This document shows positions 57,467 through 64,000 of a stretch of DNA of 64,000 bases, in pieces. Origin of the DNA: Sambucus nigra (taxonomy: Eukaryota; Streptophyta; Magnoliopsida; Dipsacales; Adoxaceae); NCBI GenBank assembly GCA_949130495.1, contig OX422208.1:688773702-688837701 (forward strand). The letters run 5' to 3'. Below the pieces are notes generated by a model that saw nothing but the letters and a program-made list of their open reading frames with translations, had not been told where the DNA came from and searched no databases. Each line of letters opens with the position of its first letter. The first letter of the stretch is position 1. The translations under genes were made by a program, and so were the position numbers.

Positions 57467-58890
57467 CAGCAGGGACCTGATCTCCAATCATAATAGAAGA
57501 TTCATCTGAAGCAGCTTCATCATCTTTTTCTTCTCCAGGAGAGGGAGGAGGGCCATGAGTGTGCTGCTAAAATAACTCAGAATTCTCAGTAACTTTCAGC
57601 TCCTACAAGGCTGCAACCCATCCATCCCTAAAATATTTGAGGCTGGCATACTCCTTTTGAGAGGACATGGCAGCCAGACCCTTGTTCCAGCCTTTGTCCC
57701 AACCAACACTGAATGATTTTTTAACTGCCTTATTCTTTTTTGCCTTCTTCGAGGAGGTCATTTCCCTAAAGAGATGCTCGACAACCTTTAATTTCTCTTC
57801 CATCTCCATTTTCTGTCGCTCAACATCTTGAAGTTTAACAACTTCCTCTTCAGCAGACTTAATCTTAACTTCCATCTCCTTGTTGCTTTGCTCAAAGTCT
57901 TTATTGCTCTACTCAAACTCCTTCAACTTCTTCTCTGATTCCTTGGAGGCATTCACAGCTTGATTTCTGTCCAGCTCAATGGACTTGAGTTGCTTCTCCC
58001 AAGAAACTTTATCTTTCTTGTATTTTTGATGAGATTCTTTTAAAGACTGAGTCAGGCCAACAAAATCTTCCTCTACTCCTCCCGAGGAACTTGAAGCCCT
58101 AATAGATTTATCCTTCTTCAAAATGCTGTTGAAACACGTCACCAGCTGAAAAAAGAAATCACTTAAAGTCAATACATGAACATAGTATTAAAAGAAATAA
58201 AGGGGTCACGCTAAAGATACTTATTGAGGCAATGTTTTGAGCAACCAGGGTAGGGATTCTCTCACGAGAAAGAGTATCTTTAATGCCTTGGACTTCTGGG
58301 ATAGTCCATGATTTTACCAATCCCATAGCAGAGCTCAGAGATAGGTTCAGCAGGTCTCTCAGAAGAGCTTTTCTTTAACCTCATCAGAGGAGCAGGAACA
58401 TTTTCAATTAAAGATGTTGTCTTTGTTAGTGATATGACAATAACCTCGCTCGGAGGAGAGATAGCGACAGTCTTGCTCAGAGCCACAAGGGGCTTCTCAC
58501 CAACCTTCTTGGCAGCAGCAGGAGGGGGTACATCAGTAGTTTTTGTCCTTTCTTCTGGGATATCTTGTTTACTTTTCTTTGCGTCCACAGTGGCAGAGGT
58601 AGATTTGTCAAAAAATGCAGGAGCTCTTCTCTTCTTCATCAAATCACTGATAGGAATACTCGACTCAGAGGAAGAACCTTCCACACTAGTCTCGTAGGCT
58701 GGCACTTGGTCAAGATTAACTATCACTAGACGAGGACGAGCAGTGAAAGATGAAGTATAACTTTTGTACTGCAACAAGTAAGAAACAGATCTAATATGCT
58801 CCTCAGCAACAGATTGATGCAAATCCCAGATAAGTTTCAAATGCTTTTAATTAACATCAACCTCTTTGGGAGGTTTTCTTTTACTGTCAA

Positions 58891-58969
58891 CTGTAACAAA
58901 CAAAAACAAACATCAGTGATGCATTTTATCAAACATAAAGAAAATAAGATTTCAAAAAATAAAAACAAC
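58891..58969 (-). other. Intron in the element 2 antisense gene
   Basis: The donor is GGTTGTTTTT and the acceptor TTTGTTTGTTACAG, 79 bp, T-rich. Removing it joins the open frame ending GNGI to the frame starting VDSKRKPP. The only interruption before KLIWDLH is one TAA. This supports real splicing of the antisense transcript in the past. Confidence 0.65.
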
Positions 58970-59633
58970 CTATCCCATTGCCATAAGGTGGACATCTGGG
59001 ACCTTGGTATACATCATCTCCATTTAATGGAGGGTGTTGCCAATTTTTCATCACCACTCCATGATCAAAGTAATCCCTATTGGCATCAGGAAGATTGAAA
59101 ACTAACGCTCTATTCAAAAACCTAGTTCTTAAATAGAAAGTACTATCGCTGATAACCCATTTGTAGCAATACATAATATCTGGAATCCCTAAATGGGTTC
59201 CATGAAGTTTATTTAACCTGTGTACGCCATTAACTGTCCTCCATGTATTTAGAGATATTCTTGCATGTACAATATCAAAATATTGGCAAAACTCCAAACA
59301 CAGGGGATTTGACAGGAAAGAAAAGCCACATTCGGCTACAAAAAGACTGGGGAACCAATGTCCCTCAGCCAAAGAAAAATAATCAGAGGGTTCAGAAAGT
59401 TCTTCCAAAATACCCACGAAGGTATTAAAAATTCAGATCGAAATTTGTCAAGCGATTCAACAAGGTAAACTATGATGAACAAAGTAAATAAAAGAGAAGG
59501 AAGAAAATCTTACAGAAAAACAGAGATCAGTTGACAACGAACGATGGAAAGAACGAGGCACAAGATAGAAAGAAAATGAAGAGTTCAAAGATATAGATTT
59601 GAAAAGTGAAAGACGATAGGATTTCTGTCGTGC

Positions 59634-59641
59634 TTAAATAC
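59634..59641 (-). promoter_or_regulatory. TATA-like promoter of the element 2 antisense gene
   Basis: The minus strand reads AAAGTATTTAAGCACG, about 215 bp upstream of the ATG at 59417 and about 250 bp from the PPT, followed by a TC-rich leader. Weak alone; supported by similar placement in element 3 and family A. Confidence 0.4.
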
Positions 59642-59890
59642 TTTACCTCGGGAATAGGGAAAGGCAATGATTACAAAGGAGGACGTTTGCGTCTCCGGCG
59701 GCTACAAGAATAAAATGGGCTCAAATATCGAAGCGGTCATGAAAATTCAAAATATTTATGAGGCCTGATACTATACGCTCAAAAAAGAGTTATATATAAT
59801 GAAAATTTTCCTAAAAACCATAAAAACCAATAATCTGAGCAGTTTTCGAGCAGAATATTCCACACTTTTCTTCAACCTCAAAGTGTAAAA

Positions 59891-59903
59891 CATTGGGGGC
59901 TTC
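59891..59903 (+). other. Polypurine tract of element 2
   Basis: CATTGGGGGCTTC lies directly before the 3' LTR start at 59904. The G run and position fit a PPT. Confidence 0.78.
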
Positions 59904-60459
59904 TGTTGACACCAAATTTAGTCTGCTGACGTAGACCACTCACTTGAAGACACGTGTCAACCTACGTGGCAATTACAAACACTTTCAATTAATAACATAC
60001 TGTCACCAAGCTACTCAAGCGCCCCGAGCAACTCAATCATACTGAGCAGCTTAGGCGCCCTGAGGAGCTTAAGGCTCCGAGCAACTTAAGCGTACCGAGC
60101 AACTCAGGCGGTCCGAGTAACTCAACATACAGAGCATCCAAATCAGGAGAATAAAAAAGACAAATGCGCATTAAATGCTCATTATTATCGTACAGATGTA
60201 TATGCCTACTAGATAACAACGCATTGTCCTTTCACATGTACAGCCCCAAGGCTATAAATATATTGTAACCTCCTCATTAGAAAAGGGGACAGGATCTCTT
60301 AGTAAATCACTGATCGAGAATTCCGGTCAAACAGTCAGCAATACAAAAACAGTGGACGTAGGCCATTCTTATAAGGCTGAACCACTTTAAAAATCTTTTA
60401 TCTTATTTATTTTATCTGTGATTGATAAATTAGAGATAATCTAATTTTTTACATCAACA
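59904..60459 (+). repeat. 3' LTR of element 2
   Basis: 556 bp, the same length as the 5' LTR, with no visible indel of net length. I count about 23 differences by eye (about 4%), mostly C/T or G/A transitions. TATA box near 60253. Confidence 0.97.
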
Positions 60460-60479
60460 ACATTAATTCCACTAAAATA

Positions 60480-62290
60480 ATGATCTTGGTTATCTTGGTG
60501 ATAGTATTTTATCAAATGATCGGCATTCCATGGGTTCTTTAAAGTTACTCCTTCTAGAGTCTTAATTTTATAGGTACCTGTTCAGATTACGACACTCACT
60601 TTGTACGGATCATTCTAGTTTTTCTCAAGTTTCTTCCCCTTCTGGATCACCTTCTTTAAGACTAAGTTGCCATCCTTGATTGTGCTCGACTTAATTCTTT
60701 TCTTATAGAATCTTATTATCCTCCATTGGTACACAACAACCTCGAGAGATACCTATTATATGACCTTTTCCACCAGATCGAGATCCAACTAGAGAATCAA
60801 ATCACTCCTTGATGAATCGAAATTCAGTACCCGATGACTAGGTAAATTGATCTTTGTAAGTTCTACCACTTCGGTGCTGAATGCCATAAAATGGGGTTTC
60901 ACCCATGGTCATCCTTGGAGTTATCTTATAATCATATAGTATGCCCATCAGTTCATTGATTCAGTTAAACTTGCCATCATCCAACCTTTTCCTCATCCCA
61001 TTATATAAGGTCTTGTTGGTGACCTTAGTCTTCCCATTGCATTGAGGGTGACCAGAAGCTGAGTGTAACTTTTTAATTTTTGATATAGTGCAGCAAGATT
61101 CAAACTCATCATTATCGAACTTCATGCCATGATCTTAATGAATGAAATGAGCATCCTATACCCCATATAATGTTCTTCCATATGAAGTGGTAGACCTTTG
61201 CATAAATCACCGTCATCAAAGTTTCGGCCTCAATCCACTTCATAAAGTAGTCAATGATGATGACCATATACCTGAACCTGCCATTTGTCTTCAATAGAAG
61301 GCAGACTAGATCTATTCCCCCACAAAGGAAAATACCATGTGGATTTGATCAGTGTCAAGGTTGCCTAACGTCTCTTATAAATTATAGCTTATCTCTGGCA
61401 CTAATCACACTTTTTGGCATAGTTTGCACAATCTTCCATAATTGTTAGCCAATAGTAGTCATGTGTCATTACTCTCTTTACCAATGATCGACCTACTGAA
61501 TGTGCCCTAGAGGACCCTTCATAAACTTCTTTGATCATATTGGGTACCTCCTTGGGATAAACACACCTCAACAGAGGCAAAAACAAAACCCCTATTCAAT
61601 AAAACCCCATTTTCTAACACGTATCTTGTGGCAATATAATAGAGTCTTCATGCTTCTTTAGGATCTTTCGAAACTACGTCGGTTAGTAAATATTATTTTA
61701 TGGGATCTATTCAAGATGGTCCCATATCTAACTGCATTACCTAGACATTCCCCTCCATTACACTTCGCTGCATCAATATTTTTACAGGCATCATTCTCCT
61801 GATCTCAACCTTGGTTCCAATGCCAAATGAACTAATGCATCGGTCCAGGAGTTCTTAGTACTTCGGATTTTTACCATCCAAATAACAACAAACTTTTGGA
61901 GTAGAAACTTCACCTTTTCTAATTACTTTTCTATAGTCTTCTTCCTTGTTACTTAGATACCCAATACTTGATTTATGACCAACTAAGAGTCACTGCACGC
62001 TGAAAACTATTAGGCTCCTAGTGATGAGTCTAGGTCCAAACCTGCAATCAGTGCCTCATTTTTGGAGGCTTCAAAGTTGAACCGCAGATCATACTCCATA
62101 ATCATCCCCTCTAGAGTTGTGATGATCAATATTACTCCATTGCCATTGGTGTACGAGGATTCATCGATGAATAATTCCCAAATAGGGGGATCTTTCTCAA
62201 AACTTCCTTAAAACAGGGAGCCATTCTTGAGCAACTTCTTCATTTTCTCTAAATCCCGAGCTCTTTCTTTCTGCCTTGTTGAGGATTCTG
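60480..62290 (-). pseudogene. pol: Element 3 pol remnant: aRNH and integrase
   Basis: Reading leftward from 62290: aRNH (FNFEASKNEALIAGL near 62060), integrase zinc region (61586-61401, with CVYPKEVPNMIKEVYEGSS and YAKKCD at its end), core start (61294-61112, FRYMVIIIDYFMKWIEAETL), and C-terminal residues to about 60480. It is clearly more diverged than elements 1 and 2, with frameshifts and stops throughout. The stretch after 60464 continues element 3 beyond element 2's TSD. Confidence 0.82.
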
Positions 62291-62899
62291 TGTCACGTCC
62301 CATTTTGGGTATGAATGTAGAAGATAATAACAAAACAATAAAATTAAAGTTAAGGCAGAAAATATAACTTTATTCATTATGGATATAACTAACATCGTAT
62401 TACATATATTGTATCACCAAACATAGGGGTGAATTATAAGTGTTACATTTTATCCCAAAAATAAAAAATGACATATGTCGACGATAAACACCATTCTTTT
62501 CTTCCATCTTCTTTAACTTCCTTCCATTTAATTATGAAAGCATACAAGTGATCCGTACGTATTACAAAAATGGAACATCTTCCTTATCCTGGAACATCTG
62601 GAGGTAAAAAAAGAATTAACACAAGTATGCTAAGTAGATTTTAACCATTTCAATAACAAATATATGTATATAGAGGTTTGAGGCATGTATGGATTTAACT
62701 TTTTATTGAACAAGCGTTACAAATTAAGCATAAGCGATAATTCTTCTATATAGAGAAAAAAAGTCAAGGATTTTTAAAATGATAATCCCATAATTATGAG
62801 TTTACTAGAAAGTATAGAAGAATCAAGCATATTAGTATGATAAAATAATAATTTAAAACCTTTGGATTTAAATAACCAGGCTACACACGTTTTACAGGA

Positions 62900-62969
<70 letters not shown>

Positions 62970-64000
62970 TGTGTGTGTGTGTGTAGCATAACTTGACTCT
63001 CAAAACATATTGAGACGTATAAGCAAAGTTGAAAAGTTTTGTGGGATAACATGGCAGTGTACACCCTACATTATACGGACGCATGTAATAAATACATTTA
63101 GCACATAAAAGCATGGGTGAACTGATTCAATTATTTGCAATAACATCATGAAATCAGTTATTAGATAGAAGGGTTTAAATTGACCCAAATAATCCATATT
63201 CAAATATCAATAATATTTAACAACATATATAGTATGGCAGTATTATAACATGCACATACTAAGAGTAATTTATGGCTATCACGGTGTGATATCAAAAGGA
63301 TAAAATCTACTTATCGACTGTGGAGAACATGTTTAAAACTGGCTCGAGTCGGGATGGTGAGGGTAAGATGATTTATTATTTAATAGTTTTAAGTGTATAT
63401 TATTAAAATAAGATTTAATATAGAAGAAAAAAAATAAAAACCTATATTTCTTAAAGTTTAGGGGGTGTTTTGTAATTATTTTTAAGAGTTTAAAATGTAG
63501 GTGTTAAAGTCATACTTGTAAAATGGTGAGAAGACTTTATGGCTTAAAATTTATCAAAGAATATGTGAAAACAAGTTGGGGTAAAAATTTTAAAGATAAA
63601 AAAACAAGAGGGGTCAATTTGTAATTTTGTGAAAATAATTTTAAACCAAAACCTTTGTTTTCTGTAATTTGAGCTAGGTTTAACCAAACATTGCGTTACC
63701 TTATACCATTTTGACCAAAAAAAATTAATAAAACAATGAAAAAAAATTAAAAATTTTGATTGGTCACGACGCACTTGGTCAATGTTCTTGGTTAAAAAAT
63801 TCATCTTCAACCTCTCGACAGTTAACTTAGGTTTTTAAAAAATATTGACCTCGAATATCTCCTAATTTACTAAACCATTTAAGATGATTTCTAAACAAAT
63901 CCAACCTAATTTTTAATGAGGATTTCAAATATATAGGTTTTATCGAATGAGGTTCAGAACTGATCGAGTATCAACTATTGCATTTTGTTTAGAAATTTTG
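62291..64000. mobile_element. Probable LTR-type insertion cutting element 3, runs off the window
   Basis: Recognisable aRNH sequence of element 3 stops near 62290, and a TGTCACGTCCCATTTTGGG terminus starts at 62291. TGTCAC-type ends are common for plant LTRs. No gag-pol motif is seen in 1.7 kb; the far end is outside. Orientation and family are not certain. Confidence 0.45.
62905..62984. repeat. (AT)n(GT)n compound microsatellite
   Basis: About 13 AT units followed by about 26 GT units with one GAGT interruption. It generates spurious poly-Thr/His frames on minus. Confidence 0.97.

Larger units (their letters stand above)
54145..59417 (-). pseudogene. Element 2 antisense block A ('putative gypsy type transposon' domain, coiled coil), split by a solo LTR
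   Basis: The ATG is at 59417 (MGILEELSEPSDYF). The first exon (to 58970) includes ECGFSFLSNPLCLEF and VFNLPDANRDYFDHG, which resemble the plant Transposase_28 domain. A clear GT-AG intron spans 58891-58969 (acceptor TTGTTACAG), and the frame continues into KLIWDLHQSVAEEH. A Ser/Lys/Pro-rich part follows (58280-58840). After another likely intron ending TTTTTTCAG (near 58165) comes a long coiled coil to 57603 (MEMEEKLKVVEHLF, FSVGWDKGWNKG). The tail is split by the solo LTR and ends ENV-stop at 54145. Function unknown. Several stops. Confidence 0.75.
45462..60459 (+). mobile_element. Tat-lineage Ty3/gypsy retrotransposon with both LTRs (element 2), TSD ACATT
   Basis: Two LTRs of 556 bp flank the internal region, and a perfect 5-bp duplication ACATT lies outside (45457-45461 and 60460-60464). 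Order: 5' LTR, PBS, gag, protease, RT, RNase H, aRNH, integrase, 32-bp tandem array, antisense coding blocks on minus, PPT, 3' LTR. A solo LTR (54287-57466) is nested in the antisense region; without it the element is about 11.8 kb. LTRs differ at about two dozen positions by eye, so insertion is fairly recent on a plant timescale. Stops and five single-base deletions make it non-autonomous. Confidence 0.95.
40330..62290 (-). mobile_element. Tat-type Ty3/gypsy retrotransposon (element 3), split by element 2 and truncated
   Basis: From the left: a minus-oriented 3' LTR (about 40330-41020), PPT (41021-41036), an antisense gene on plus (41877-44576), and 3' untranslated sequence. Element 2 is then inserted (45462-60459), followed by integrase and RNase H remnants on minus (60480-62290). 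At 62291 a new insertion cuts the aRNH domain. RT, gag and the 5' LTR are not in the window. The two halves share order and orientation, and element 2's perfect TSD joins them. Confidence 0.82.

Noticed and set aside
62774..63114. Frames with Thr-His and Ile-Tyr repeats
   Set aside because: Produced by the (AT)n(GT)n microsatellite.

Overview
The window is plant nuclear DNA, almost certainly from a flowering plant and probably a eudicot. The evidence is AT-rich intergenic sequence, nested LTR retrotransposons of two plant Ty3/gypsy lineages, a Mutator-like (MULE) transposon carrying a plant mobile domain gene, foldback MITEs and many microsatellites. I can support no intact host gene, rRNA, tRNA or CRISPR array. 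Nearly every coding signal belongs to a mobile element, and nearly all are broken by stops, frameshifts or insertions.

Layout. (1) 1-8159: a Tat-lineage Ty3/gypsy element (element 1) on the minus strand, cut by the window start. It has a 5' LTR, a PBS, gag-pol in one reading frame, a 42-bp tandem array after pol, and an antisense coding region. (2) 8160-14174: intergenic DNA with a 3.4-kb solo LTR (9162-12524) that itself holds a palindromic MITE, plus a small MITE. (3) 14175-35939: a degenerate MULE with matching ends. It carries a plus-strand plant mobile domain (PMD) gene and a minus-strand FAR1-MULE-SWIM-OTU-like transposase gene. A Tekay/Del-like retrotransposon (16445-27192, TSD AATCA) splits the PMD exon. 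The 5' LTR of that element is split in turn by a chimeric structure with inverted LTRs (18961-21179). A further solo LTR (29243-32113, TSD TTAAG) lies between the two MULE genes. (4) 35940-40330: intergenic DNA with three MITEs and simple repeats. (5) About 40330-62290: element 3, another minus-strand Tat-type element, with its 3' LTR, PPT and antisense gene on the left and integrase/RNase H remnants on the right. Element 2, a plus-strand Tat element with two 556-bp LTRs and TSD ACATT (45462-60459), sits inside its 3' untranslated region. Element 2 is itself interrupted by a solo LTR (54287-57466). (6) 62291-64000: the start of another insertion that cuts element 3's RNase H domain.

How the parts work together. 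The Tat elements follow the usual plan: gag, protease, RT, RNase H, a second (archaeal-type) RNase H and integrase in one frame. A fast-changing tandem array follows, then a long antisense gene that reads back from the 3' LTR side and encodes coiled-coil proteins resembling the 'putative gypsy type transposon' family. The MULE combines a DDE transposase with a PMD gene, a known TE-associated domain. Removing the Tekay-like element and one TSD copy restores the PMD reading frame across the junction, which supports the insertion history. All boundaries, TSDs and identities were read by eye without alignment software.
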